A stretch of 64,000 nt of DNA from Cyclobacteriaceae bacterium (GCA_019638235.1 JAHBUE010000001.1:2404492-2468491); one strand, 5' to 3'. Counted from the stretch's first letter, positions 7,774-17,559 are shown. The notes: a model not told the origin generated them from the sequence alone. Numbers and translations are program-made.

Positions 7774-8430
7774 TCAGCCCGTAAACCTGAATCTAAGGTA
7801 TTTTATGGTTTCGCCTTCTGAAGCAAATGCTTCTTCGTACTTGGTTTTGATGTCAAAACATTCGGGGCGAAGCGAAGAGGAATAAATATCGCGGGTAAAT
7901 TCAAAGTTGATAATATCGGTTCGCAGTTGAAGTTCTTCCAACGTATAGTCGAAAAGCTGGGTGTTATCGGTTTTAAACCGGATATAGCCACCGGGTTTTA
8001 GTAATTTCTTATACATTGTTAAAAACCGGGGGTTGGTAAGCCTGCGTTTTATATCGCGCTTTCTGGGGCGCGGGTCTGGAAATGTAATCCATATTTCATC
8101 GACCTCGCCTTCATCAAAGAAACTTTCAATCAACAGAATTTGAGTTCGCAAAAAAGCCACATTGTCAAGCCCTTGTTCTACGGCTAAGGTACTGCCCTTC
8201 CAGATGCGCTCGCCTTTTATATCAACCCCGATATAATTCCTTTCGGGAAAACGCGAAGCCAACCCAATGGTATATTCCCCCCTTCCGCAAGCCAATTCAA
8301 TGGTAATGGGGTTATCATTTTTAAAATGTTCTCTCCATCTGCCTTTTATAGTAGTGTAATTCGGCTTTGAACGCTCAATAACGTTTTCACGTTCTTCAAT
8401 AATTTTAAACCGCTCCTGTTTTCGTTTCAT
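7774..8430 (-). CDS. trmB: tRNA (guanine-N7-)-methyltransferase
   Basis: 218-residue SAM-dependent methyltransferase that makes m7G46 in the variable loop of tRNAs. The SAM-binding motif I is ELACGRGEYTIGLA, with the ribose-binding acidic residue in NYIGVDIKGERIW. The family signature EIWITFPDPRPRKRDIKRRL contains the conserved PDP segment. The C-terminal KTDNTQLFDYTLEEL and the final TKYEEAF match the tRNA-binding and catalytic end of TrmB. Length is normal. Transcription probably stops at the hairpin at 7641-7673. The gene begins 77 nt after the folC stop on the same strand. Confidence 0.96.
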   Translation of the reverse strand: MKRKQERFKIIEERENVIERSKPNYTTIKGRWREHFKNDNPITIELACGRGEYTIGLASRFPERNYIGVDIKGERIWKGSTLAVEQGLDNVAFLRTQILLIESFFDEGEVDEIWITFPDPRPRKRDIKRRLTNPRFLTMYKKLLKPGGYIRFKTDNTQLFDYTLEELQLRTDIINFEFTRDIYSSSLRPECFDIKTKYEEAFASEGETIKYLRFRFTG

Positions 8431-8507
8431 TTCTATTTAGGATTTAGGGCTTGGGTATAAGATATAACGATTCCATATTAAACTCAAAACTATTCGTTGA
8501 GGCGAGA

Positions 8508-9791
8508 TTAAAGATTATCCAACTCAGCAACAATAAATGTACTGCCGCCAACAAATATTAAATCATCCGCATTAGCTTTTTGCAACGCTGTTTTTAAGGC
8601 TTCGTTTACATCAGGAACAATTTCTCCGGTAAGACCATAAAGCTTCGCTTCTTTTGCAAGTTCGTGCACGTCCATAGCACGGGGAATAGCTGCCTGGCAA
8701 AATACATAGTGCGCCTTTTTCGGTAATAACTTAAATATTGAAGTGCGGTCTTTATCGCTAACCATACCAATAATCATAAACAGCTTTTTATAACGATAAG
8801 TAGAAAGTTGTTTTACAATAGCGCGAATGCCATCAGCATTATGGCCGGTATCGCAGATAACCAACGGTCTTTCCTGGAGTATCTGCCATCTTCCTTTAAG
8901 TCCGGTTTGTTTAACTACACGCTGCATACCATGAACTACGTGTTCCGCAGATATAGTAAAGCCATGCCTGGTTAAATATTCCAATGCCGTCAGCGCTCCG
9001 TTAATATTTTTTTTCTGATAATCACCCAACAACGGAAACTCAAAACGCATCGGCTGGTTGCAATAAACTGAATCTACAATACACAAAGTTCCGTTTTGCG
9101 CTATGGCAACCGGCTTATCTGCAAAAAAGACAGGCGCTTGTTCCTTTCCGGCTTTTTTCTCAAAAACTTCAACTACTTCTTCCTGACGTTCACTAATCAC
9201 TACCGGAACATTTCTTTTTATAATACCGGCTTTCTCGACTGCGATTTCGCGCAAGGTATTCCCCAACATATCCGTATGGTCAAGCCCGATATTGGTAATC
9301 ACCGAAACTTCCGGCACAATCACATTGGTTGAATCCAACCTCCCGCCCATACCCACTTCGATTACAGCAATGTCGACTTCCGTTTTTGCGAAATAATCAA
9401 AAGCCATAGCCACCGTAATCTCAAAGAATGAAGGTTTTATCTTTTCTATATGAGGTTGCATGCGGTTCGCAAAATCAACTACAAACGGCTGCGAAACTTC
9501 CTGCCCGTTAACACGGATGCGTTCCGTAAATGACTTTAAATGCGGTGATGTGTAAAGCCCGGTTTTATACCCGGCCGACTGCAATACCGAAGCTACTATA
9601 TGTGCCGTGCTCCCCTTTCCGTTTGTTCCCGCAACATGAACAGACTTGAATTTGTGGTGCGGATTATCCAAAACCGAGCAAAGCGCAAGCGTATTGGTTA
9701 AATCCTTTTTAAAAGCAACAGCCCCCACCCGCTGAAACATGGGTAGGCTTGCATAAAGGTATTCAAGGGTTTGCTGGTAAGTATTGAACAT
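8508..9791 (-). CDS. folC: Bifunctional folylpolyglutamate synthase / dihydrofolate synthase
   Basis: 427-residue Mur-ligase-like enzyme that joins glutamate to dihydropteroate or folates using ATP. Visible motifs: P-loop HVAGTNGKGSTAHIVA, the TSPHLKSFTERIRVNG segment that binds the pterin substrate, FEITVAMAFDYFA, the EVGMGGRLDSTNVI metal-binding region, NIGLDHTDMLG and CDTGHNADGI in the C-terminal domain. I chose the ATG at 9791 (MFNTYQQTLEYLYASLP), which matches the compact N-terminus of this family. The in-frame GTG at 9809 adds only six residues. It lies about 205 nt downstream of tonB on the same strand. Confidence 0.95.
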   Translation of the reverse strand: MFNTYQQTLEYLYASLPMFQRVGAVAFKKDLTNTLALCSVLDNPHHKFKSVHVAGTNGKGSTAHIVASVLQSAGYKTGLYTSPHLKSFTERIRVNGQEVSQPFVVDFANRMQPHIEKIKPSFFEITVAMAFDYFAKTEVDIAVIEVGMGGRLDSTNVIVPEVSVITNIGLDHTDMLGNTLREIAVEKAGIIKRNVPVVISERQEEVVEVFEKKAGKEQAPVFFADKPVAIAQNGTLCIVDSVYCNQPMRFEFPLLGDYQKKNINGALTALEYLTRHGFTISAEHVVHGMQRVVKQTGLKGRWQILQERPLVICDTGHNADGIRAIVKQLSTYRYKKLFMIIGMVSDKDRTSIFKLLPKKAHYVFCQAAIPRAMDVHELAKEAKLYGLTGEIVPDVNEALKTALQKANADDLIFVGGSTFIVAELDNL

Positions 9792-9996
9792 GCGGGCGCA
9801 AATGTCCACTTGCGGCTGACAAATTCCAAATTCTATGTGGTTTCACCCTCTCTAATCTCTTTTTGGGTAGTTCTCGTCCCACCAGTTTTTATCAAAGGAT
9901 AGCATAGTCTTTTGAAGATACATAAATAGTTGTATTTACCGGCAGGGATATTTTGTCCAGAAGCATGATTGCCAACTCCTCCCTGTTCATTAAATC

Positions 9997-10881
9997 TCAC
10001 TTCGAACGAATAATGAACGTAATCTTTCCTGTGGAAACGGAAGGAACATTTGTTCCGGTTTTGCTGAAGGTAAGTTTTTCAATTTCTTTCCGGCAGGCGT
10101 TTTCGGCTTCAAGGCTAACGCTGCGTTCAAGTGTTCTTATTGAAATGATTTCACCGGAATCATCAACCTTAATTTCAAAAACAACTCTTCCGTTTTCATT
10201 ATTCGGCACATTGGGTTTTGGGATAAAATCCCAATTCCAACCGGCCAATTCAAGCCCTGCACCATTATTACCACCACCTTGTGTACCATACAAAGCATCT
10301 TTATCCAAACTACCTTTGGGGTCGCCCTTATCACCGGTTTTATTCGCGTCATCACCATGACTAACCGCTTTACCTTCTTTATTATCAGTAGTGGTTTTTT
10401 CTGCTGTATTCTGTGCAGTTGACTTCTGATTAGTTTCGGTAGGTTTGGTTTCAGGTTTAGGAGTTTCTTTTTTCTCCTGCTCTTTTGGTTTTTCAACCGG
10501 CTTTGGCTCCGGTTTCTTTTCTTCTTTAATCGGTACTGTACTTTCCTGACTGGTAACAACGGGTTGCTCCTGGGGTTGTGCTTCCTGTGGCTTTGCCGGT
10601 TCAGGGGTTTGTGTTTCTTCTTCCTGGGGTTGGTCGTTATTAACTTCTTCTACTTCATCCGTAGAAGGTTGTGTTGAGCCTGCCGGCTCTTTGGGCTGAA
10701 TGGCACCACTGCCAACATCATCTAATCCAAAATTTAATTCAATGCCGTATTCCGGTAGTGGCGGGTCGGGTGCACGCCAGGCAATGGCAAACAGGAACAA
10801 CAGGAACAGCAACACGTGTACCCCTATGGTTGAGACAAGGGCTATCTGCTTGTTTTTTCTTTCCTGTTTATTTTCACTCAT
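9997..10881 (-). CDS. TonB/TolA-like energy transducer
   Basis: 294-residue protein with the TonB plan: a short cytoplasmic N-terminus, one membrane anchor (about 12-35, HVLLFLLFLFAIAW), a long periplasmic spacer rich in Pro, Glu, Lys and Gln (about 60-190), and a C-terminal beta-alpha domain (NGRVVFEIKVDDSGEIISI ... ITFIIRSK). It couples the proton-motive force harvested by ExbB/ExbD to an outer-membrane partner. ExbD ends 2 nt upstream, so exbB-exbD-tonB is one operon led by the SPOR gene. Whether it serves a TonB-dependent receptor or works more like TolA cannot be decided from sequence. Confidence 0.9.
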   Translation of the reverse strand: MSENKQERKNKQIALVSTIGVHVLLFLLFLFAIAWRAPDPPLPEYGIELNFGLDDVGSGAIQPKEPAGSTQPSTDEVEEVNNDQPQEEETQTPEPAKPQEAQPQEQPVVTSQESTVPIKEEKKPEPKPVEKPKEQEKKETPKPETKPTETNQKSTAQNTAEKTTTDNKEGKAVSHGDDANKTGDKGDPKGSLDKDALYGTQGGGNNGAGLELAGWNWDFIPKPNVPNNENGRVVFEIKVDDSGEIISIRTLERSVSLEAENACRKEIEKLTFSKTGTNVPSVSTGKITFIIRSK

Positions 10882-10883
10882 AT

Positions 10884-11273
10884 CTATTTCGGCTTGGTAG
10901 CCGCAATAACTTTTGCTTCCAGCGCTGTGGCAATGCCGGTTACATACATGGCTTCACCCCACGATACATCGGTGTCGATATGCAATACAACGGAGCCGCC
11001 TTTCTGGGTCAGCTTGCTTTTCAACTCGCCTTCCAGCATACTTTTCGATACCTTCTTATCATTAACGAAATATTGTAAGTCTTTGGTTACTGTTACCGAA
11101 ACTTTCTGCATTTCAATAGTGCTGGTTTTTACTGAAGGCAGGTTAACCGGTAAACCCGAAGGTGTAACAAATGATGAGGTGAGCATAAAGAACACTAATA
11201 ACAAAAAAATCAGGTCAGTCATGGATGCCATGCTGAACATCGGGTCAACTTTATTTTTTGAGCTGAACTTCAT
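10884..11273 (-). CDS. exbD: ExbD/TolR family proton-channel accessory protein
   Basis: 129-residue ExbD/TolR protein. It has a short cytoplasmic N-terminus (KFSSKNKVDPMFSMASMTDLI), then a single membrane helix (about 18-38) carrying the conserved protonatable Asp19 in MTDLIFLLLVFFML, and a periplasmic domain with VVLHIDTDVSWGEAMYV near the end. It pairs with ExbB to form the ion-driven motor that energises TonB/TolA. Its start overlaps the exbB stop by 4 nt. Confidence 0.95.
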   Translation of the reverse strand: MKFSSKNKVDPMFSMASMTDLIFLLLVFFMLTSSFVTPSGLPVNLPSVKTSTIEMQKVSVTVTKDLQYFVNDKKVSKSMLEGELKSKLTQKGGSVVLHIDTDVSWGEAMYVTGIATALEAKVIAATKPK

Positions 11274-11941
11274 CGTGGTTCCTGTAACAAGTCAACAAAA
11301 TCAATTGACGTATATTCCATTTTGTGGATTACCTTTTGCACACGCGAAACCAAATAGTTATACGCCAGGTAGGCAATAATACCCACAATCAAACCGGCTA
11401 CTGTGGTAACCATAGCCGTGTAAATCCCATCCGATAACAGCTTAGGGCTAACGGAGCCTTCTTCCTGCGATATGGCAATGAATGCCTTAACCATACCAAT
11501 TACAGTACCGAGAAAACCCATCATAGGCGCTGCACCGGCAACGGTTGCCAGTGTTGAAATGTTCTTTTCAAGCCGGAATATCTCCAGCTTGCCCACGTTT
11601 TCAATGGAAGCCTCAATGCTTTTTACCGGGCTGCCTATTCGCGACAAGCCCTTTTCAATCATACGGGCAACCGGTGAATCTGTTTGTGAGCATAACAGTT
11701 TGGCGCCATTAATGTCGCCTTTCAATACAAGCTCCTTCACCTTGTGCATAAACGGGGCAGGGTCTTGATTGGCTTTCTTTATAGTAAGAAATCGTTCAAA
11801 GAAAATATAGATAGCAATGAATGACGACAGCACAATGGGAACCATCATAAAGCCGCCTTCTATTGCTAAATCAATAATGGATAAAGACTGATTTGCCGTT
11901 TCTTCGGCTGCCATATCAGTCATGATTTGAAGTAAAACCAT
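11270..11941 (-). CDS. exbB: ExbB/TolQ/MotA family proton-channel protein
   Basis: 223-residue polytopic inner-membrane protein. Three membrane helices are evident: about 32-50 (MMVPIVLSSFIAIYIFFERF), about 130-155 (TLATVAGAAPMMGFLGTVIGMVKAF, the signature helix with the GTV/GMV motif) and about 170-195 (AMVTTVAGLIVGIIAYLAYN). The cytoplasmic loop between the first two is typical of ExbB. Three in-frame ATG codons lie at 11941, 11923 and 11914 and any could be the start; the outermost is listed. It is coupled to exbD by a 4-nt overlap and follows the SPOR gene by 55 nt. Confidence 0.94.
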   Translation of the reverse strand: MVLLQIMTDMAAEETANQSLSIIDLAIEGGFMMVPIVLSSFIAIYIFFERFLTIKKANQDPAPFMHKVKELVLKGDINGAKLLCSQTDSPVARMIEKGLSRIGSPVKSIEASIENVGKLEIFRLEKNISTLATVAGAAPMMGFLGTVIGMVKAFIAISQEEGSVSPKLLSDGIYTAMVTTVAGLIVGIIAYLAYNYLVSRVQKVIHKMEYTSIDFVDLLQEPR

Positions 11942-11996
11942 GAATCAAAAAAATATAATGTTCAATCAAAAAATGCAGCCCGTCAGGCTTGCTCAA

Positions 11997-12773
11997 TCAA
12001 TACTTCAATACCCATACTGCATCACCATACTCAGCCTTTAACCCGTTGGCTGTGGTTTGTGCAGCATCAAATGAGTCGCCTTCGGCAATGCTTATGCGCG
12101 AAACCTTATGCTTTCCGAATGGCGGAATGATTTTCGAGCTCACTCCTTCGCTGCTCAGTTTCTTTGCGTAGTCCATCAGCAAGTCCTGGTCGAGCGCGCT
12201 GGCTACAACTACATAATAACGCCCGGTGCGATCGGTTAGTGTTTCAATGGCGCCTTCTTTTGGAGCGGCAGCCAGCGAATCAAGCCTGCGTTGCTCGGCA
12301 GCGGCAGCCAAACGTGCCTGTTCAGCCAGTTTTTCCTGCTCCTGCTTATCCTTTAACGCTTTTAAACGTTGCGCTTCAGCTAACCGTTCATTTTCAATTC
12401 TCTCTTTTTCTTTTGGCTGGTAGATTACGAAATACCATGTCGCGCCAAGCGCCAATACAATAACCAATAAAATACCAAGCACTTTTGGCCACACCGGTGA
12501 TGCTTCCTCGCGGTATGATGAATAGCTGTATGTTGATTCCTCAACCGGTTGCTCCTCTTCCTGTTCGGCAGACTCATAACCGGCATAGGGCTGTTCTTCC
12601 TGTGGCTCCGGTTCGGGAGTTTCTTCCGTAGATTCAGAAGTCGAATTCTCTACTTCTTCATCGTTGCGGATGGGTTCGTACTCAATTTCAGGAAGACCAA
12701 ACGAATCATCGGATTCATTTTGCAGGTTCTCGTTTACTGCGTCTTCTTCGTTTTGCTTCTTTCTTCTTGCCAT
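11997..12773 (-). CDS. Membrane-anchored SPOR-domain protein
   Basis: 258-residue bitopic protein: an acidic, low-complexity cytoplasmic segment (about 1-90, rich in Glu/Pro/Ser), one membrane helix (about 97-115, VLGILLVIVLALGATWYFV), a coiled-coil rich in Glu/Arg/Ala (about 120-165), and a C-terminal SPOR domain (about 182-258, RYYVVVASALDQDLLMDYAKKL ... DAVWVLKY). SPOR domains bind denuded glycan strands of septal peptidoglycan. It leads the exbB-exbD-tonB operon, directly after a well-matched promoter, tying this energy module to peptidoglycan or division sites (inference). Confidence 0.9.
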   Translation of the reverse strand: MARRKKQNEEDAVNENLQNESDDSFGLPEIEYEPIRNDEEVENSTSESTEETPEPEPQEEQPYAGYESAEQEEEQPVEESTYSYSSYREEASPVWPKVLGILLVIVLALGATWYFVIYQPKEKERIENERLAEAQRLKALKDKQEQEKLAEQARLAAAAEQRRLDSLAAAPKEGAIETLTDRTGRYYVVVASALDQDLLMDYAKKLSSEGVSSKIIPPFGKHKVSRISIAEGDSFDAAQTTANGLKAEYGDAVWVLKY

Positions 12774-12799
12774 GAAGGGGTTAGTTCAGTTGGTATGTA

Positions 12800-12830
12800 C
12801 AAAATTAATTGAATTTTTGAGGCCTCCAAA
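12800..12830 (-). promoter_or_regulatory. Bacteroidota promoter of the SPOR-exbB-exbD-tonB operon
   Basis: On the minus strand TTTG (12830-12827), a 19-nt spacer and TAATTTTG (12807-12800) match the Bacteroidota -33/-7 consensus exactly. The predicted start of transcription leaves a leader of about 20 nt before the ATG at 12773. Confidence 0.65.
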
Positions 12831-12856
12831 CATATCCTGTTATCGTATCCATTCTG

Positions 12857-14512
12857 TTAAAAGCTCCAGGTTATGCCACCCATTACCTGGAAGCCTCTGA
12901 CCGGGTAATGCCAAAACACCTGGTAGTTGTTTCCGGTTACGTTATTAAAGTCGAGGAATACGGTGAACTTATCAGACACAAAATATTCCATACGAAAGTT
13001 AAGGTCAAAAGCCGGGTCGAGTTTTACTGTTTGAAGGGTTGGGCTAAGCGCCCTTATTCCGCCAAGCGCCATAATATCGGTGCTGAACGCAATTTTTCCT
13101 TTCAGGTTATACAGGCCATTGAGACTAAAGCTATACCCCGGCCTGTGCCATGCTTCTGCCTGACTATCTGTACCATAGCTAAAGTAATCTCCACGAATAG
13201 TTAGCCGTGCTTTATTGCCATAGTTCAGGTTAGCCGCAGCAAAAAAATTAGCGCGTTTTGTTGAACCAGTATCAAATACGGTTGTGAATTTCGACTGGTT
13301 CTCCGCATCGTTTACGAAGAAGTACAGGTTATTGAGGGTAGCGAACGAGAACCCTGTGTTTACAAACAGGTTGCCGGTAAGGCGGGCGTTCACCATAGCC
13401 TGCAAATCAAACAACCTGTTGGTGTGATAAATAGGAATAGCGGGGCCAAGCCAACGATTCTGCCGCATTAAACTTTGCAGTGATACGCGGTCAACGCCCC
13501 CGGTAAGCGAACCTACCAGGTCAACAGAGTGGCTTATTGGGTACGTTACCTGCACATCGGGAAAGAAATGAAAGTCGTGACTATCCAATGTATCATTTTC
13601 AAGCGCTGCAACCGCACCAATCCTGAATTTGATATCATCCAACATAAAAGCATAGAACGGATTAAGTTGAAAGAGGCTCCTGCCCTTCGCATCCAGTCCG
13701 GCATCTTTGCGGCTTATCAGGGTATAGTCTGCGTGAAGTTCTATGGATTTATCATCTTCAAGTTTATAGGAGCTTTTAAAGTTAAGGTCAATGGTGCTTT
13801 CGGCAGCATCGAATTTATCTTTCAGGAAACTGAAGTTACCGCCCAGTCCATAACTGAACGCAGTGTTCCGGGCGTTTGCCAACCCAACACCAAGTTTAAA
13901 TACATTGTAGGCTTGCCGGATAGTATCGCGCGATACTTCCATGCCGGAAGGATAACCATAAAAATGTGTTACAAAATTTTCAAACCCGGCATTGGCCTGC
14001 AAGGTTATCTCCTTTCCAAATGATTCGGCAAATACGGATAAACCGGAATTACCGCTACCGGAATTGCGCCCATCAACCGGGCCTTTTCCCGAACTGTTAT
14101 GAAAAGCATGCACGCCAAGAAGTTTGTCTTTGTCCTCTTTTGTGTTAAAGAATGCTTCGAGATACGGAGAAGCATAATTGCCGTACCCCATGCTTATAAA
14201 TCCAGCGTTTACATCTGCCGATTGTTCCTGCTTCAACCGCAATGGCCGGATGGCGGTAACAACTTCGGGCGTATTGAATTGCAAGGTTTTAAAGCTGTAT
14301 GAGATTTCTGGTGATATACGCTCTGCCGGGCGTGGCGGTATTTTATCAAACAACCGGTTAGCCGGGGGCAGGGTAATTTCCCGCTCCTTCACAATTTCAA
14401 TTTCAACGGGTTTTATTTCTCCGCCTTCATCCTGCGCATAAGCGAGGTTAGTCAGGCCGAAAAAAATCAGCGCTGTAAATCCGTAACACAATATCTTCAT
14501 TCGGAATGTCAT
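12857..14512 (-). CDS. Plug-less outer-membrane beta-barrel protein (TonB-receptor-like)
   Basis: 551-residue secreted protein with signal peptide (ending AYA, about residue 26). The first 110 mature residues contain a Pro/Arg-rich stretch. From about residue 105 to the end the sequence shows repeated amphipathic beta strands with aromatic girdles and a terminal strand ending GFQVMGGITWSF, typical of an outer-membrane barrel ending in Phe. I see no TonB box or plug domain. Its ATG shares one base with the stop of the large TPR gene (TGATG), so translation is coupled. A second ATG at 14500 is also possible. It lies upstream of the SPOR/ExbBD/TonB operon, suggesting a joint envelope function. 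Confidence 0.8.
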   Translation of the reverse strand: MTFRMKILCYGFTALIFFGLTNLAYAQDEGGEIKPVEIEIVKEREITLPPANRLFDKIPPRPAERISPEISYSFKTLQFNTPEVVTAIRPLRLKQEQSADVNAGFISMGYGNYASPYLEAFFNTKEDKDKLLGVHAFHNSSGKGPVDGRNSGSGNSGLSVFAESFGKEITLQANAGFENFVTHFYGYPSGMEVSRDTIRQAYNVFKLGVGLANARNTAFSYGLGGNFSFLKDKFDAAESTIDLNFKSSYKLEDDKSIELHADYTLISRKDAGLDAKGRSLFQLNPFYAFMLDDIKFRIGAVAALENDTLDSHDFHFFPDVQVTYPISHSVDLVGSLTGGVDRVSLQSLMRQNRWLGPAIPIYHTNRLFDLQAMVNARLTGNLFVNTGFSFATLNNLYFFVNDAENQSKFTTVFDTGSTKRANFFAAANLNYGNKARLTIRGDYFSYGTDSQAEAWHRPGYSFSLNGLYNLKGKIAFSTDIMALGGIRALSPTLQTVKLDPAFDLNFRMEYFVSDKFTVFLDFNNVTGNNYQVFWHYPVRGFQVMGGITWSF

Positions 14513-17500
14513 CAGTTATTGCCAAGCGTATCCGCTTCTGTTTGTTTTCGTTGTTGTAATTCAGTTGCTTCTATCTTCGCAAGTTTATCCTTAGCTGTTA
14601 TTTTAATTGGTTCAAGCGGAAAATTGTCAATCAGCGACTGCAACGTAGCTTTTGCCTGGAATGAATTTCCCATTGCCACGAAATTATCGGCAAGCAACAG
14701 AAAGGCTTTACCTACCCACTCCTGGTATGCGCCAAATTTTGCATCCATACCCACTAAGGTTTCATAGCATTGTTTGTGGTCGCCTGTCTGGTAAAATATC
14801 TCGCCCAACAAGTAACGTGCTTCTGCGCCAAATTCATCCTGCGCAGTGTTTAAGGTGTTGATAAATTCATCTTTGGCAGCATCGTATTTGCCTTGCGCCA
14901 TAGCCGATTTACCCAGATACAACGTTGCTTTGTTTTGCGCACCGGCATTTATGTTTCCTTTCTCAATAATTATGTTGGCATACGTGTTTACAGAATCATA
15001 CTGCGCTGATAAAAAGAACGACTCCATCATACCCGACCAAGCATTGAACTGCTCTTTTTTATTGGTAGCCATACGTTCCATTTTGCGATAGCCGTCAATA
15101 GCTTTTTCGTAACGCCCTTTCCTGAATTCAATTTCGGCAATGCGTGCTACTACACGATTCAGAAATGTAAAATCCTTATCGGTGCTAAGCTGAACATAAA
15201 CCGGCAACGCATTATCAAGGTCAACCGAGCGGTAATACGACTCGGCCAGGTAGTAATTCGCTTCCTGCACACGCGCACTGCCGGGATAGGTTGCGATAAA
15301 CGTTTTAAACGCATTGATTGCCCGCACATACTGCTGATTGAAATATTGGGTTTTGGCCGCTTCAAATTCTACCACTTCAAGATTTTTATCTTCAGGATTG
15401 GCGCCCTTAAATGCAGCTAAGTGTTTATCAAACTCATCACTCCTGTTGGCCAATCCCAGCGCTTCCTGCAACGGAAGCAACACCTGATGGGCTACCGGGT
15501 GTGTCGGGAATTTTTGAATGATGGCGGCATAGTCGTTAACCGTTTTATCGTATTGCTTCAGGTTAAAATACGAAGCCGCCCTGCGCATGTAGGCATACGG
15601 CAGAAAGCGTGAGCCGCTTCCTTCATTGATAAGTTGTGTTAACCCGGTAGCGGCTGCCTCGTAGTTGCCCTGTTCAATTTCAAATTGCGAGCGTTGAAAA
15701 AACGCTTCATCGCGATACTGCGATTTAGGGTAACTTGAAATCAATACATTAAATTGATTTCTTGCATCCGGGTATTTACGCAATATGCCATTAATAACAC
15801 CGGTTTGAAATAAAATATAATCATCGTCAGGCGAATTAAGTTTACGCGCCTGATTATAGGTGTTAACGGCTTCCTGGTAGTTTTTGCTTACATAGTAACA
15901 ATCGGCCAACCGAACGAGCCCATCCACATACATATTACCCGATTTTGGCGAGCGGTTGGTGAAATCTTTAAAATTGAACAAGGCCTGCTCATACTGTTGA
16001 AGATTAAAGTGCGCATAAGCAAGGCCATACCGGGTTTTGATTGTTACTTCCGGCTCAACACCTTCAGTAGCAATAACTTTTTGATAATGCGGAACAGCTT
16101 CCTTGTATTGCCGTTCTATTGAGTAAGCTTCACCGCTCCAGAAACTTGCCAACCCCAAATATTGAGGGGAAACAGGATAGCTTATTGACTTTTGAAAATA
16201 TTGAAGCGCACCGCTGTAATCATCTTTATTAAACAGTTCGGTTCCTTTCAGAAAGGTAGCCTTCTGGTATGCCTGGTTCACGGCAGTTGACCGCTGCGGC
16301 ATTGACTCAATATATTCAATAGCTCTGTTGTAGTTATTTCCGTTTACATAGGCTTGCGCCAGAATTTCCTTTACCTCTGTGGTGTATGTACTGGACGGAA
16401 ACCCAATAAGGAAACGCTCAAGTTCGGTAATGGCGAGGTCGGGTTTACCCAAATCGTACGAAACTTTAGCGAAGTGAAACGTGCTCTCTTCTACTAAGTT
16501 TTTATCATTAAGATATTTACGCGAATGGTCGAATGCATTGGAAGCGAATGGCTTGTTGCCTTGTTTCAGGTAAAGAATACCTAAATAATAAGATGCGTAA
16601 TACCCAACCGTATCAGACGAAGCGGCTGACGTTTTCAGGTATTCAATTGCGCGGTCATCGTTTCCAATCGCATAGAAAGCATACCCTGCCCTATATAATA
16701 GTGGTGCAGGCGCCTTGTTTTTGTTTTTCTCTAAATAGAGTTCGTATGATGAAATTGCTTTTTGGTAATCACCTTTGAAATAATAGGCATCGGCAACCAG
16801 CATGGAAATCTCCTCATAGTTGGTAACGGAACCCGCCCGGCTTTGCAGGTCGGCTTCATATTGAATAAGGTCATCAAACTTTTTTTGCCGATACAGCACA
16901 TTGGCAATTAACTGTGGCACTATGGGTGCATAAGCAGGATTTGCCTCGGCACGTTTCAAATCAATATAGGCCGAACCGTAATCGCCATTTCCATAGGCAA
17001 TGTAACCTGCATAATAATTGGCAGCCGGTGCATACTGACTATCTCTTTCTTTTACCTGGTTGAATTTGTTGAGGGCATCATCCAGCTTGCGCAGGTTGAA
17101 CAAACTATATCCCCACTTAAAATAGGCTTCGATGCGCTGGTCGGGCGGCAATGCGGAGAAATCAATTTTGGTAAACGTTGTATTTGCACGGGTATAGTTG
17201 CGCCCTGTATAAAAGTAGTTGGCAAGGTCGAGGTATGCCGTTTTGCTTCTTGGGTTAGCCGGGTGATTGCCCACAAATTCTTCCAACAGTTTTTCGGCAT
17301 CGTTGTGGCTCAGGTTCAACGCACTGTAAGCCTGGTAGTATTCAGCCTCGGCCCTTCTTGTATCGGTAGCGGGTGATTGCTGTAAATATTGCGTGAAGAC
17401 TTCGCGTGCCGCGCCATAGTTGGCGTGGTTAACTAACTCAAGTCCTTTTTTATAGAGATGGTCTAACCTTCCCCGGGAGAGTTGGTCCTGGGAATAAAGT

Positions 17501-17559
17501 TGGGTTGACCAACAGGTCAATAGAACCAGTAAATAGTTAAATCGTTGTACTCTTGCCAC
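14512..17559 (-). CDS. Large periplasmic TPR-repeat protein
   Basis: 1015-residue protein with a signal peptide (about 1-23, LLVLLTCWSTQLYSQ) and then almost continuous tetratricopeptide repeats, including many YYLAESYYR, YLGILYLKQGN and ARYLLGEIFYQTGD-type units, from about residue 30 to 1000. These resemble BamD/CpoB-type periplasmic TPR arrays that scaffold outer-membrane protein complexes. The start is GTG at 17559; a stop lies four codons upstream and no ATG is available near the signal peptide. It is coupled to the downstream barrel gene by TGATG and has a strong promoter-like element about 100 nt upstream. I infer a periplasmic scaffold for the barrel protein and the adjacent TonB-type motor. 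Confidence 0.88.
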   Translation of the reverse strand: MARVQRFNYLLVLLTCWSTQLYSQDQLSRGRLDHLYKKGLELVNHANYGAAREVFTQYLQQSPATDTRRAEAEYYQAYSALNLSHNDAEKLLEEFVGNHPANPRSKTAYLDLANYFYTGRNYTRANTTFTKIDFSALPPDQRIEAYFKWGYSLFNLRKLDDALNKFNQVKERDSQYAPAANYYAGYIAYGNGDYGSAYIDLKRAEANPAYAPIVPQLIANVLYRQKKFDDLIQYEADLQSRAGSVTNYEEISMLVADAYYFKGDYQKAISSYELYLEKNKNKAPAPLLYRAGYAFYAIGNDDRAIEYLKTSAASSDTVGYYASYYLGILYLKQGNKPFASNAFDHSRKYLNDKNLVEESTFHFAKVSYDLGKPDLAITELERFLIGFPSSTYTTEVKEILAQAYVNGNNYNRAIEYIESMPQRSTAVNQAYQKATFLKGTELFNKDDYSGALQYFQKSISYPVSPQYLGLASFWSGEAYSIERQYKEAVPHYQKVIATEGVEPEVTIKTRYGLAYAHFNLQQYEQALFNFKDFTNRSPKSGNMYVDGLVRLADCYYVSKNYQEAVNTYNQARKLNSPDDDYILFQTGVINGILRKYPDARNQFNVLISSYPKSQYRDEAFFQRSQFEIEQGNYEAAATGLTQLINEGSGSRFLPYAYMRRAASYFNLKQYDKTVNDYAAIIQKFPTHPVAHQVLLPLQEALGLANRSDEFDKHLAAFKGANPEDKNLEVVEFEAAKTQYFNQQYVRAINAFKTFIATYPGSARVQEANYYLAESYYRSVDLDNALPVYVQLSTDKDFTFLNRVVARIAEIEFRKGRYEKAIDGYRKMERMATNKKEQFNAWSGMMESFFLSAQYDSVNTYANIIIEKGNINAGAQNKATLYLGKSAMAQGKYDAAKDEFINTLNTAQDEFGAEARYLLGEIFYQTGDHKQCYETLVGMDAKFGAYQEWVGKAFLLLADNFVAMGNSFQAKATLQSLIDNFPLEPIKITAKDKLAKIEATELQQRKQTEADTLGNN

